NCBI GenBank assembly: GCA_026388545.1
Contig: JAPLJS010000071.1
Coordinates: 20,084-84,083 of the forward strand
Source: Deltaproteobacteria bacterium
GTDB taxonomy: Bacteria > Desulfobacterota > Syntrophia > Syntrophales > UBA2185
Reading direction: 5' to 3'
Length of the DNA stretch: 64,000 nt
The notes under the pieces were generated by a model, which made no database searches, was not told where the DNA came from, and saw only the letters and a program-made list of their open reading frames with translations. Positions 1 through 7,276 of this stretch are shown here, in pieces. Positions within the stretch are counted from its first letter, which is position 1. Each line of letters starts with the position of its first letter. The translations under genes were made by a program, and so were the position numbers.

Positions 1-48
1 TCACTGCGGAGAAGAACAGAGCACAGCGATTTGCCAAAAAAAGATGGC

Positions 49-78
49 TTGACCGAAAGACCGGATAGATGTTATAAA
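49..78 (+). promoter_or_regulatory. Candidate promoter of the yefM-yoeB operon
   Basis: TTGACC (49-54) and TATAAA (73-78) are separated by 18 bases, close to the sigma70 consensus. The -10 ends only six bases before the yefM ATG at 85, so transcription would begin at or almost on the start codon. A weak AAAGG lies in the same place and could serve as ribosome site if transcription starts further upstream. Assignment is by eye only. Confidence 0.4.
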
Positions 79-84
79 GGCATC

Positions 85-342
85 ATGAAAGCAATAACAT
101 ACAACAACGCCAAGAAAAACCTGCGAGCCCTTATCAGGGAGGTATGTAAAAACGCCGAGCCGACCATTATCGTAAATAACGAAAGCGATGAGCAAGCCGT
201 GCTCATTTCCCTGGAAGACTATCAGAATATGGAGGAGACCGCGTATCTCTTGCGTTCACCTGCCAACCGTGCCCATCTGGAAAAATCATTGAGGAATATT
301 CAGGAAGGAAAGCTGGTCGCCTTTCCCGTTGAGGATCTATGA
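85..342 (+). CDS. yefM: YefM/Phd-family antitoxin
   Basis: This 85-residue protein is a YefM-type antitoxin that should bind and neutralise the YoeB toxin encoded next and, with it, repress the shared promoter. The start MKAITYNNAKKNLRALI and the central stretch around DEQAVLISLEDYQNMEETAYLL are typical of the family, and the length matches. A longer frame opens at 31, but the ATG at 85 gives the canonical N-terminus and follows a candidate promoter directly. The stop overlaps the yoeB start by four bases (ATGA), as expected for translational coupling. The cell role is plasmid- or island-type toxin-antitoxin function; the neighbouring transposase remnants suggest an acquired region. Confidence 0.93.
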   Translation: MKAITYNNAKKNLRALIREVCKNAEPTIIVNNESDEQAVLISLEDYQNMEETAYLLRSPANRAHLEKSLRNIQEGKLVAFPVEDL

Positions 343-593
343 CCATTCAGTTTACGGACGAGGCCTGGAGGGATTTTGAGTGGTTCCTGGATTACGATAA
401 ACAAATTGTAAAACGTATCCGCATGTTATTAAAAGATATGCTGAGGAATCCTGAAGAAGGAATAGGCAAACCCGAAAAACTGAGATTTGATCTGTCAGGA
501 TGCTGGTCCCGACGAATTAACGACGAGCATCGCCTAGTCTACAAGATAGAAAAAGACACTATCATCGTCATCGGTTGCCGATATCACTATTAG
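339..593 (+). CDS. yoeB: YoeB-family ribosome-dependent mRNA endonuclease toxin
   Basis: The 84-residue product is a RelE-superfamily YoeB toxin, which cuts mRNA in the ribosomal A site. Length and residues match the E. coli enzyme position by position: Glu46, Arg65, His83 and the terminal Tyr84 (end CRYHY) are all present, so the toxin should be active. The ATG at 339 overlaps the antitoxin stop, giving the usual antitoxin-first order. No frameshift or loss is visible. Identification from family knowledge is strong; activity is inferred. Confidence 0.95.
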   Translation: MTIQFTDEAWRDFEWFLDYDKQIVKRIRMLLKDMLRNPEEGIGKPEKLRFDLSGCWSRRINDEHRLVYKIEKDTIIVIGCRYHY

Positions 594-880
594 TCAATCA
601 ATCCCACAAATGTAGAATATGGGGCAGCCGCATGCTCGGGCGATAAATACCTGCTCGTCCGCTCTCACGGGCCTTCAAAAAAAAGGCGGTTGAAGAAAAA
701 CTCCAACCTCCGGGATAAATCATCATTGACTTTTAATCGGTGTTATGTCCCCCGATTTCAATGTCCCCCGATTTCACCGAATTCGATATTCGGTAACATC
801 GAATTATGAGTCAACGATCCTTTTTATTCACCTCCTTGGGTAACCATTAAATGTGAGGCAATTCGGATGCAAAATATCCC
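594..880. other. Gap with short tandem repeat and palindrome, no gene seen
   Basis: No convincing coding frame. It holds a 16-base unit ATGTCCCCCGATTTCA twice in tandem (745-776), followed at once by the palindrome CCGAAT-tcgat-ATTCGG (777-793). The rest is low complexity. The repeats may be scars of a lost mobile element. Confidence 0.5.
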
Positions 881-937
881 TTGACAAGCAAAATCGGCAC
901 CCTTATACTTCAACCCCCCGAAAGCAATATCTTATCC
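881..937 (+). promoter_or_regulatory. Repeated promoter module, copy 1
   Basis: TTGACA (881-886), exactly 17 bases, then TATACT (904-909), a near-perfect sigma70 promoter. Twelve bases after the -10 lies AAGCAATATCTTATCC (922-937), a block that recurs after two further promoters at 4175 and 6529. Here the block runs straight into an IS3 transposase fragment; the next intact gene downstream is at 1173. Confidence 0.65.
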
Positions 938-938
938 A

Positions 939-1067
939 ATGTTGAAGAAAGGATTTGCAGACTCCTTCAACTTCTACAACGAAAAAAGGTGGCATCAAAA
1001 TTTTGAAAGGAAAACTCCAGACATGGTTTACTACGAAGCGCTACCGCGGAAACAGGCTGCTGCATGA
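939..1067 (+). pseudogene. C-terminal fragment of an IS3-family transposase
   Basis: From the ATG at 939 this short frame encodes 42 residues containing FNFYNEKRWHQNFERKTP and VYYEALP before the stop. This is the characteristic end of IS3-family integrase-type transposases (F-YN--R-H---KTP--VY). Everything upstream, including the DDE catalytic core, is missing: the sequence changes abruptly to the promoter module at 881-937. It is therefore a dead remnant, and the start codon is probably accidental. It shows past IS activity in this accessory region. Confidence 0.75.
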
Positions 1068-1092
1068 TCAGAAGGCCAGAGCAGTTTACCCT

Positions 1093-1128
1093 TTAACAAT
1101 CCCTATTCCCTTAACAATCCCTATTCCC
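1093..1128. repeat. Perfect 18-bp tandem duplication
   Basis: TTAACAATCCCTATTCCC occurs twice without a mismatch (1093-1110 and 1111-1128), between the IS3 remnant and the following gene. Confidence 0.85.
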
Positions 1129-1172
1129 TGTCTAAACAAATCCGACCACTCATAAATACATAGGAGGATATT

Positions 1173-1604
1173 ATGGAAGAAGTTTACAAAGATAGAAAAG
1201 TTAGATTATTCAAGTATGTTGTTATGTTGTTTAGTTTTATTGTTCTTTTTACTGGTAGTGCATTTGCTGATGACAACAAAATATTAGGTTTTAAAGTAGT
1301 TTCGCAAACATCTAACGAACTTGTTATTGAGGTTACATACAACTATTCAGGTGATCATGGTGATAACGTCTTTATAAAAGTAGTACCGGCAATTGACAGA
1401 AAATCCTCTAGATTTTTTGGTTATAAGCCAAACAGAATATCAGCGGGAATAAATACTCTAACGACAAAAATTAAGCCCAACCCCAAATCTAAAGTACCTG
1501 ATGGTTATACTACTAATCAGCTTGGTATTTCTATGTATGTCGGAGGACAGGGGACTTTCTTAGCACCATCCTATTACGATTTTGAGAAGAATTGGAGTGA
1601 ATAA
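1173..1604 (+). CDS. Exported hypothetical protein, 143 residues
   Basis: Family not recognised. The N-terminus has basic residues, a hydrophobic stretch (about residues 14-30) and an AFA-DD signal-peptidase-I-like site, so the mature protein of about 110 residues should be periplasmic or secreted. The mature part is rich in alternating hydrophobic residues (for example NELVIEVTYNYSGD), suggesting a beta-sandwich. It has no cysteine, so no disulfide or metal cluster. A good ribosome site (AGGAGG, 1163-1168) precedes the ATG. The gene is AT-rich compared with the rest of the window, which with the IS remnants around it suggests recent acquisition. Promoter copy 1 at 881 could transcribe it. 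Confidence 0.7.
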   Translation: MEEVYKDRKVRLFKYVVMLFSFIVLFTGSAFADDNKILGFKVVSQTSNELVIEVTYNYSGDHGDNVFIKVVPAIDRKSSRFFGYKPNRISAGINTLTTKIKPNPKSKVPDGYTTNQLGISMYVGGQGTFLAPSYYDFEKNWSE

Positions 1605-1816
1605 GAACAGTGGTAAATGCATCTATGATTAACTCTAAGCATAACGAAAAAATCTGGAACATTAAGAGTCGCGTTTTATTTATGGACAATATCATAAATC
1701 AAAGCGCGGCAGTTGTTTTTCCATAGATTGATATGCCGAACAATTGGAGGTAGCGGACTTGGCCGCTCCCTCTGCCATGAACCGTTGCTGAAACAAATTA
1801 AAAGGAGACCACCATT

Positions 1817-3349
1817 ATGAGAATCGGATACAGGTCTTTCGTCAATTGTATGTTTTTGTTTTTTTTGTTTATCAGCACAGCAAATGCAAGTATGGTTACC
1901 TTTGTCAAGGAATACACCTACCAAGCGAGCGAAATTGATAGCAAGGTAAGCTGCCGGGCCAACGCAATGGAACAAGTAAAGCGGTTATTACTTGAAGAGC
2001 TTGGCACTTACCTGGAGAGTAAAACAGAAGTCAAGAATTTTCAGTTGACGCAAGACCAGATTACAGTTTTAACCGCAGGCATTGTCAGTGCCGAGATAGT
2101 TAGAGAAAAGTGGGATGGAGATAGCTATTTCCTTAAAGCAAAGATTACCGCTGACCCAAATGAAGTTGCTTTATCAGTAGATAAATTGCGAAAAGACAAT
2201 GACAAGGTAAATGACTTAAATGAAACACGAAAGTTAGCAAATAAATATGCAGAAGAAATTAAATTGCTAAAAAAGGAACTGGAATCTGTACATAGTATCA
2301 AAACAGATCAACGTACTGAATCTACTAAAATAAAAGATTATAACAAGGCGATTGATGGATTAACTGCTAGTGATTTATATGCCAAAGGATATAGTCTATA
2401 CACTGCAAAAAAATACAACGGAGCTATAGCAAAATTTGGCGAAGCAATACGACTAAAACCTGATTATGATCAAGCATATAGAGATCGTGGTTTAATGTAT
2501 TCTTTGGTTAATAACCACCGGCAGGCAATTGAAAATTATAACAAGGCTATTGAGATAAACCCAGCAGATGCTAGCTCATACAATATGCGCGGAAGATCAT
2601 ATCGTTCTTTGGGTGACAACCATAAAGCAATTGAAGATTTCGACAAGGCTATTAAGCTGAAGCCTAATTTTGGTGCTGCATACTATAACCGCGGGCTTAC
2701 ATATGATAAAATTGGCAATGAACAAAAGGCCATTGAAGACATGAAAAGAAGTGCAGCATTAGGCTCTGGTCCACCAATACAATATCTTAAAAAGCGTGGT
2801 ATCACGAATTGGCAGTCAGCGGCAGATCAATCGACTGAAACAACTAAGAATAGTATTCCCAATAATGATGCATTAACTGCCAGTGATTATTATAATAATG
2901 GGAAAAGTCTCTTTTCTGCTAAAAAATATGCCGAAGCTATAGTCCAATTCAGTGAAGCAATACGAAAAAAACCGGATTATGATCAAGCATATAGAGACCG
3001 TGGTTTAATGTATTCTCTGGTACACAATTACCAAAAGGCAATTGAGGATTACAATAAGGCTATTGAGATAAACCCAGCAGATGTTCTCTCATATAATAGT
3101 CGCGGAATATCATATCGCACTTTGGGTGACAGCATTTTAGCAATCGAAAATTTCGACAGAGCTATTGAGTTAAAACCTAATTTTGGTGCTGCATACTTCA
3201 ATCGAGCGCTCGCATATGAACAGTTGAGTAAAAAGCAAGATAAATTGCGTAATGAGCAACAGGCAATTGAAGATATGAAAAGTTCCGCCAAATTAGGGTT
3301 TGGTACAGCAAAATACTATCTTAAAAAAGCAGGTATTGATTGGCAGTAG
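1817..3349 (+). CDS. Exported TPR-repeat protein with internally duplicated TPR block
   Basis: A 510-residue protein with a signal peptide (cleavage near STANA-SM). Residues about 25-125 resemble the LPP20/FlgT-type N-terminal fold (repeated A--DA-EQVKRLLLEELGTYLES pattern); this is tentative. A coiled-coil-like linker follows (about 130-180). Two blocks of four tetratricopeptide repeats then occupy about 182-335 and 353-510. The blocks are clearly copies of each other, sharing PDYDQAYRDRGLMYSL and NKAIEINPAD almost unchanged. TPRs bind protein partners, so a periplasmic scaffold is likely; the partner is unknown. A ribosome site (AAAAGGAGA) precedes the ATG. AT-rich like its neighbours. Confidence 0.85.
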   Translation: MRIGYRSFVNCMFLFFLFISTANASMVTFVKEYTYQASEIDSKVSCRANAMEQVKRLLLEELGTYLESKTEVKNFQLTQDQITVLTAGIVSAEIVREKWDGDSYFLKAKITADPNEVALSVDKLRKDNDKVNDLNETRKLANKYAEEIKLLKKELESVHSIKTDQRTESTKIKDYNKAIDGLTASDLYAKGYSLYTAKKYNGAIAKFGEAIRLKPDYDQAYRDRGLMYSLVNNHRQAIENYNKAIEINPADASSYNMRGRSYRSLGDNHKAIEDFDKAIKLKPNFGAAYYNRGLTYDKIGNEQKAIEDMKRSAALGSGPPIQYLKKRGITNWQSAADQSTETTKNSIPNNDALTASDYYNNGKSLFSAKKYAEAIVQFSEAIRKKPDYDQAYRDRGLMYSLVHNYQKAIEDYNKAIEINPADVLSYNSRGISYRTLGDSILAIENFDRAIELKPNFGAAYFNRALAYEQLSKKQDKLRNEQQAIEDMKSSAKLGFGTAKYYLKKAGIDWQ

Positions 3350-3418
3350 ATTTATGGCAGCAAAAAATGCAAAGGTTAACAGTTGAGGGCGGTTTGATTT
3401 TCGCAAAGGAGATAAGTC

Positions 3419-3718
3419 ATGGCCGCCCCTGCCGCTGTTTATCGACCACGAAACCCACAGTCTTCCGATTATTACCGCTGTGTAGAGGACTATTTGGAAA
3501 CCTTTGCCCATATCTATGACGAGCATTTCTCACGGGAGTACGGGTTCTGGCGACCCTATGTCGAGCAGGTGATCTATCGCTATCTCGATTGCGGCGATCT
3601 CCACAATGACTTTGCCCGCGTGATGTGTAAAGATTGCGGCCAGGAATATCTCTTGGCATTAGGTGAAATACAGATTCACTCCTCCCATTTTACCCCAGCG
3701 TCCCAAGGTATTTTATAA
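3419..3718 (+). pseudogene. Truncated IS91-family transposase (zinc-binding N-terminus only)
   Basis: The first about 80 residues are the N-terminal zinc-binding domain of IS91-type transposases: YRPRNPQSSDYYRCVEDY, EYGFWRPYVEQVI, YLDCGDLHNDFARV and CKDCGQEYLLA. The original start survives with its ribosome site (AAAGGAGA). After EYLLA the reading frame leaves the family and stops after 99 residues; the rolling-circle HUH catalytic domain is gone. A second decayed fragment of the same domain lies at 53067-53144 on the other strand. Confidence 0.8.
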
Positions 3719-4174
3719 CATTAATTGATCCATAAGAACACAAGGTGTGTTTCAGCATTTTCATGATGGGTGGTTTTAAAAATCGAACATTGAGCCTTTT
3801 ATTGAAAGCTTCCTGTACTACACAACCATCCATCCTCGGCAAGTATGCAGGACTTCGAATAAGTGTCAATCCGAAGTTGTTCAACGGAAGAATATGAAAA
3901 TATTCAACGTATTGAAAACAATTTTGGATTGACGCATGAAGAACGGAGCCGCTGCGGCAGGGACAAAATATAGCTATGGGGTTTCAACCGGGGTATGCCC
4001 CATAAAAATCCTGTGATTTCAGAATAATAAAACATACGCTATTATAAACCATTATTTGTCACTAATGCAAGGCTCCAAATCTACCGCGCAGCGGTTTAGT
4101 TCTTCAATTCGTAATAAACACAATTCACGCCCAAACATCGACAACACACCTAACAATCTGTGGCCAAAATTCAA
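3719..4174. other. Gap of decayed sequence downstream of the IS91 remnant
   Basis: No intact gene. A stretch near 3886-3970 reads as a short open fragment (EEYENIQRIENNFGLTHEER) ending at a stop, with no family I can name. This is probably eroded coding DNA. The last part holds promoter copy 2, described separately. Confidence 0.4.
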
Positions 4175-4234
4175 TTGACTTGCAAGATCTTTCTTCATAT
4201 ACTCCCAACGCGAAAAAGCAATGCCTTATCAATC
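4175..4234 (+). promoter_or_regulatory. Repeated promoter module, copy 2
   Basis: TTGACT (4175-4180), 17 bases, TATACT (4198-4203); twelve bases later AAGCAATGCCTTATCAATC (4216-4234). Upstream it shares TGTGGCCAAAATTC with copy 3 (TGTGGCCAAGATTTC). It lies 60 bases before the membrane-protein gene at 4264, which it should transcribe with a leader of about 54 bases carrying the conserved block. Confidence 0.75.
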
Positions 4235-4263
4235 AATATTAGAAGGGGTCTGGTTTTTTTGAG

Positions 4264-4773
4264 ATGATCGCGCACACCATTAAATCTCTAATGAACATTA
4301 AAAAGATTCAAGTTTTTATTGGTTTGGCGGCATTGTTTTTTGGAGTTGCAGTTTACATAATCCGTTCTCCTGGCCGCGTTTATTTTGTTCCGAAATATTT
4401 CTCTTATCTCCGGTTACCCGACGATATCGTAAACGTCGTTAGAATTGTCGGAGGCAATCTCCCTGATTTTATCCATCCATTCGCATTCATATTGATAACA
4501 GCGGGATTGATATCTTTAGATAATAGAAAAACCCAGTTCTTTATTTGCCTGGGTTGGTTTCTTTTAGAAAGTTTTTTTGAATTGGGGCAACATTTCAAGG
4601 AAGCTTATCTGCTATTCATCCCATCTTGGTTTGACAATATACCTATTTTGGATCATACAAAAAACTATTTTTTAAACGGCACATTTGATGTATTGGATAT
4701 GCTTTCGTTTTTTGCGGGTACTGTTGCCGCATTTTGTGTACTATGGATTACTTCCAAAAGGAGGATGGAATAA
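4264..4773 (+). CDS. VanZ-like small membrane protein
   Basis: A 169-residue integral membrane protein with about four hydrophobic segments (about 17-35, 70-88, 93-108, 143-163). The pattern DFIHPFAFILITAGL, then FLLESFFELGQ, then GTFDVLDMLSFFAGT resembles the VanZ-like fold, in which conserved acidic residues sit in or near the membrane helices; this is a tentative match. The stop codon shares one base with the start of the next gene (TAATG), and that gene's ribosome site lies inside this one, so the two are translationally coupled. Its last 35 codons are duplicated at 5737-5839. Function unknown. Confidence 0.6.
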   Translation: MIAHTIKSLMNIKKIQVFIGLAALFFGVAVYIIRSPGRVYFVPKYFSYLRLPDDIVNVVRIVGGNLPDFIHPFAFILITAGLISLDNRKTQFFICLGWFLLESFFELGQHFKEAYLLFIPSWFDNIPILDHTKNYFLNGTFDVLDMLSFFAGTVAAFCVLWITSKRRME

Positions 4774-5567
4774 TGAGGATCAACAAAGGTCTACTGATTT
4801 ATGTTCGGATGCTGATTGTGGGACTTGTAGGTTTATTTGGAGTATTGACTATTATAGCGAGCGTGGAGAATCCACCGAAAAAGGATTATGTATGGGTCAA
4901 ACCAAACGGAACAGGTCAAGATTATAACAGAGATAACTATGCCTGCATGCAAGAATCTCAGCAAAGAGTTTCTGAGTATTCTCGTGAAGGTCGTAGCGCC
5001 GCTTCGTCGAGTACGGTACAAACCAACGAGACCTTGTATAATGCATGTATGAACGCTCGTGGCTGGTCGTTACAGGAGTATAAGTCAGAGGAGGACAAGG
5101 CGGCAGAAAAGGCGGCGGCAAAGAAGGCAATGGAAGCAGCAAAGAAGGCAAAGAAGCAAGCACGTGAAATCAGAAGGGACGGCAGTTTTATCGCCTATGA
5201 CAACGGGACGGTTTTGGACACGAGCACGAACCTGATGTGGGCAGCAAAGGATAACGGTATAGACATTGACTGGGGTGATGCCAAGGGCTATTGCGAAAAT
5301 TATCGCGGAGGTGGCTATATAGACTGGCGGATGCCGACGCAGGCTGAGCTCGCGACATTGAATGATGCGAATCAATCCCGACCGACACCATGCAATCCTA
5401 AATATAGCATACATATTGCGACAAAGTTGATTGATATTACCTGTTTCAGAGTATATGCATCTAAACAACTCCCCATCGGTGCTGAGAACTTCAATTTTTA
5501 CGCAAGCAAAGGGGAGGGGAATTTCGTAGCCTCCACACACCGAGCACTCCCAGTGCGTGACGAATAG
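4773..5567 (+). CDS. Membrane-anchored or lipoprotein-like DUF1566 protein
   Basis: 264 residues. An N-terminal hydrophobic segment (about 5-29) without a lipobox cysteine probably anchors it outside the membrane. Then come a short domain with DNYACMQESQQRVSEYSREG and a paired Cys in YNACMNARGW, an Ala/Lys-rich helical linker (about 108-133), and a C-terminal DUF1566 (Lcl-type) domain, recognised by TNLMWAAKDNG, DWGDAKGYCENY and DWRMPTQAEL. DUF1566 domains are common in surface proteins; no reaction is known. The chosen ATG overlaps the upstream stop and follows AAAAGGAGG; a frame opening at 4734 is a shadow. Its first half is duplicated in the gene at 5840. Confidence 0.8.
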   Translation: MRINKGLLIYVRMLIVGLVGLFGVLTIIASVENPPKKDYVWVKPNGTGQDYNRDNYACMQESQQRVSEYSREGRSAASSSTVQTNETLYNACMNARGWSLQEYKSEEDKAAEKAAAKKAMEAAKKAKKQAREIRRDGSFIAYDNGTVLDTSTNLMWAAKDNGIDIDWGDAKGYCENYRGGGYIDWRMPTQAELATLNDANQSRPTPCNPKYSIHIATKLIDITCFRVYASKQLPIGAENFNFYASKGEGNFVASTHRALPVRDE

Positions 5568-5736
5568 GTTGTTTTGTTATTGGGTTTTTTGATCATTTTC
5601 TTTTGGGTGCTGGGCGGAGCCTTGGTCGCGGGGGAAAATATGGACCTGATCTTTACCAGACATAACTAATGGCCCAGTATGAGAATCTTCCCATCTACCG
5701 GAAGGTAATTTCTGAACTAAAAAGGGGCATGATTTA

Positions 5737-5839
5737 TTTTTTATACGGCACCGTTGATGTATTGGATATGCTCTCAGTTTTTGCTGGTACTGTTGCCGTA
5801 TTTTGTGTACTATTGACCTTCAAAAAGGAGGATGGAATA
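5737..5839 (+). pseudogene. Duplicated tail of the VanZ-like gene
   Basis: Encodes GTVDVLDMLSVFAGTVAVFCVLLTF, split here as GTVDVLDMLS and VFAGTVAVFCVLLTF, a close copy of the end of the protein encoded at 4264-4773 (GTFDVLDMLSFFAGT). It lacks the rest of that gene and has two bases fewer before the shared ribosome site. It is the upstream edge of a tandem segmental duplication with an offset of about 1,067 bases. Confidence 0.8.
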
Positions 5840-6208
5840 ATGAGGATCAACAAAGGTCTACTGATTTATGTTCGCCTGATGATTGTGGGACTTGTAGTTT
5901 TATTTGGTGTGTTGACTATTATAGCGAGTGTGCCGAAACCGAAACCGACACCGACGCTAAGATGGTACAAGCCAGGCTTTACCCCTGAAGGTTTTGCAAA
6001 AGATAGATATGCCTGTCTAAAAGAATCTCAGCAAAGAGTTTCTGAGTATTCTCGTGAGGGTCGTAGCAGCGCTTCATCGAGTGCAGTAATAACAAACGAT
6101 AACTTGTTTAATGCATGCATGAATGCTCGTGGCTGGATATTACAGGATGAGACGATAACGATACAGGAACAGAAGAAACAGAAGAAGGCAAAGAGCGATG
6201 ACTCCTGA
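5840..6208 (+). CDS. Paralogue of the DUF1566 protein without the DUF1566 domain
   Basis: 122 residues starting MRINKGLLIYVRLMIVGLV, nearly identical to the start of the protein at 4773. It keeps the membrane segment, the RYACLKESQQRVSEYSREG block and NACMNARGW, then ends in a short Gln/Lys-rich tail (EQKKQKKAKSDDS) instead of continuing to the DUF1566 domain. A shortened duplicate could compete with or modulate the full-length protein, but no function is known. The start is set by the copied AAAAAGGAGG site; in-frame sequence upstream belongs to the duplicated VanZ-like tail. Confidence 0.7.
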   Translation: MRINKGLLIYVRLMIVGLVVLFGVLTIIASVPKPKPTPTLRWYKPGFTPEGFAKDRYACLKESQQRVSEYSREGRSSASSSAVITNDNLFNACMNARGWILQDETITIQEQKKQKKAKSDDS

Positions 6209-6528
6209 TTCGGTTGTAAAAGAATCGGATATCCTCAAAGATGCTTTGCCGGGCCTCTGCACTGGTCTGGCCCGGTGAGCCCTAGCGGTGAACGCTGTTT
6301 CCCGTAATCCTTAACTTATAGGTGGATGCCCCCATACACCCTTTGGTCGTAACGTATCGATAATTGGAGACGTTCAGGAAAGAGGGCTGTCTGAATTACG
6401 GCCGAATCGGCCTTTATGACGGGTGAAAAAACCAAAAGGTAAGCAGATTTCTCATAAGGTCGGATCTCGCAATACATCCCTGGTGCGGTCATCAGTGCCG
6501 CACCCCACATTTTGTGGCCAAGATTTCC
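6209..6528. other. Gap with two strong hairpins
   Basis: No gene. CCGGGCC (6249-6255) pairs with GGCCCGG (6269-6275) soon after the preceding stop, a possible transcription end although no T-run follows. GGTGCGG (6482-6488) pairs perfectly with CCGCACC (6498-6504) 24 bases before the -35 of promoter copy 3, where it could be an operator or an upstream transcription block. Confidence 0.5.
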
Positions 6529-6590
6529 TTGACATACCAGACCGCGTTTATTATACCCATGAACAATAAACAAGCAATGCCTTATCAAAA
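6529..6590 (+). promoter_or_regulatory. Repeated promoter module, copy 3
   Basis: TTGACA (6529-6534), 17 bases, TATACC (6552-6557); fourteen bases later AAGCAATGCCTTATCAA (6572-6588), identical over 17 bases to copy 2. It lies 76 bases before the CHAP-type gene at 6633. Confidence 0.75.
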
Positions 6591-6632
6591 AGGAAATTAA
6601 CCTCTAAATCAAATGAGAAAGGTGTCTACGCA

Positions 6633-7100
6633 ATGAAAAGATTCTTAACGATTTTTTTAGGGCTTTGTATATGTTTTATGATGATCCAACCATCTTTTGG
6701 AAAAAACAATAAGAAAAATAATGCTAAAAAAGAACCGCAGGTAACTACTAAGAGACTTGGTTCAGATCCAAATGGTGGCAATTGTGCAGGATATGCACAG
6801 AGCCAAATTAAAAATTTAGGGCATGGACTTACAAGTAAAAAAGATAAAGAAGACAGAAGAAATTCATATCGACCCAAGAAAAATACCGCTGCTATCATTA
6901 ATGAGGGGCCATATGGACATGTTGCTGTTGTTGAGAAGGTTGATAATAAAGGGAAAAATAAAAGTATTACTATTCGGGAAACTAACTATGGTTATAACGG
7001 CGTAACGGAAAGGAAAGTAACTGGAAGAAATATGAAGGAAATTGAGAAAAAAATTAACATAGTTGGATATATCGATCCAAACAAAAAAAATAAGAAATAA
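6633..7100 (+). CDS. Exported CHAP-domain (NlpC/P60-like) protein
   Basis: 155 residues with a signal peptide (about 1-23, IQPSFG-KN). The mature part has the CHAP layout: a catalytic Cys in GGNCAGYAQSQIK, a catalytic His in GPYGHVAVVEKV, and a downstream polar residue in ITIRETNYGYNGVTER. CHAP proteins are cysteine amidases or endopeptidases that cut peptidoglycan peptides. Here it is a single small domain without a cell-wall-binding module, so it may act on the cell's own wall or be delivered to others. It has its own promoter (copy 3) and a good ribosome site (GAGAAAGGTG). No immunity gene is evident next to it. Confidence 0.75.
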   Translation: MKRFLTIFLGLCICFMMIQPSFGKNNKKNNAKKEPQVTTKRLGSDPNGGNCAGYAQSQIKNLGHGLTSKKDKEDRRNSYRPKKNTAAIINEGPYGHVAVVEKVDNKGKNKSITIRETNYGYNGVTERKVTGRNMKEIEKKINIVGYIDPNKKNKK

Positions 7101-7276
7101 TAATCGGGGGGGAAAAGGGTCAAATCTTTTCTATTGACAATTCAGATTAATGACATTGCGATCCCGCACCATTTCTGACATTCCGGCGGTTGGAGATTTT
7201 TCTTCAATCGCTGTTTTTTTGTTTTTTTGTGGGGAGGCGATGAGTGGACTGATAATACGAACTGAATAAAGGCGGG

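Noticed and set aside
955..1155. Open frame of 66 residues with TTG start
   Set aside because: It overlaps the IS3 remnant in another frame and runs through the 18-bp tandem repeat; low-complexity product with no ribosome site.
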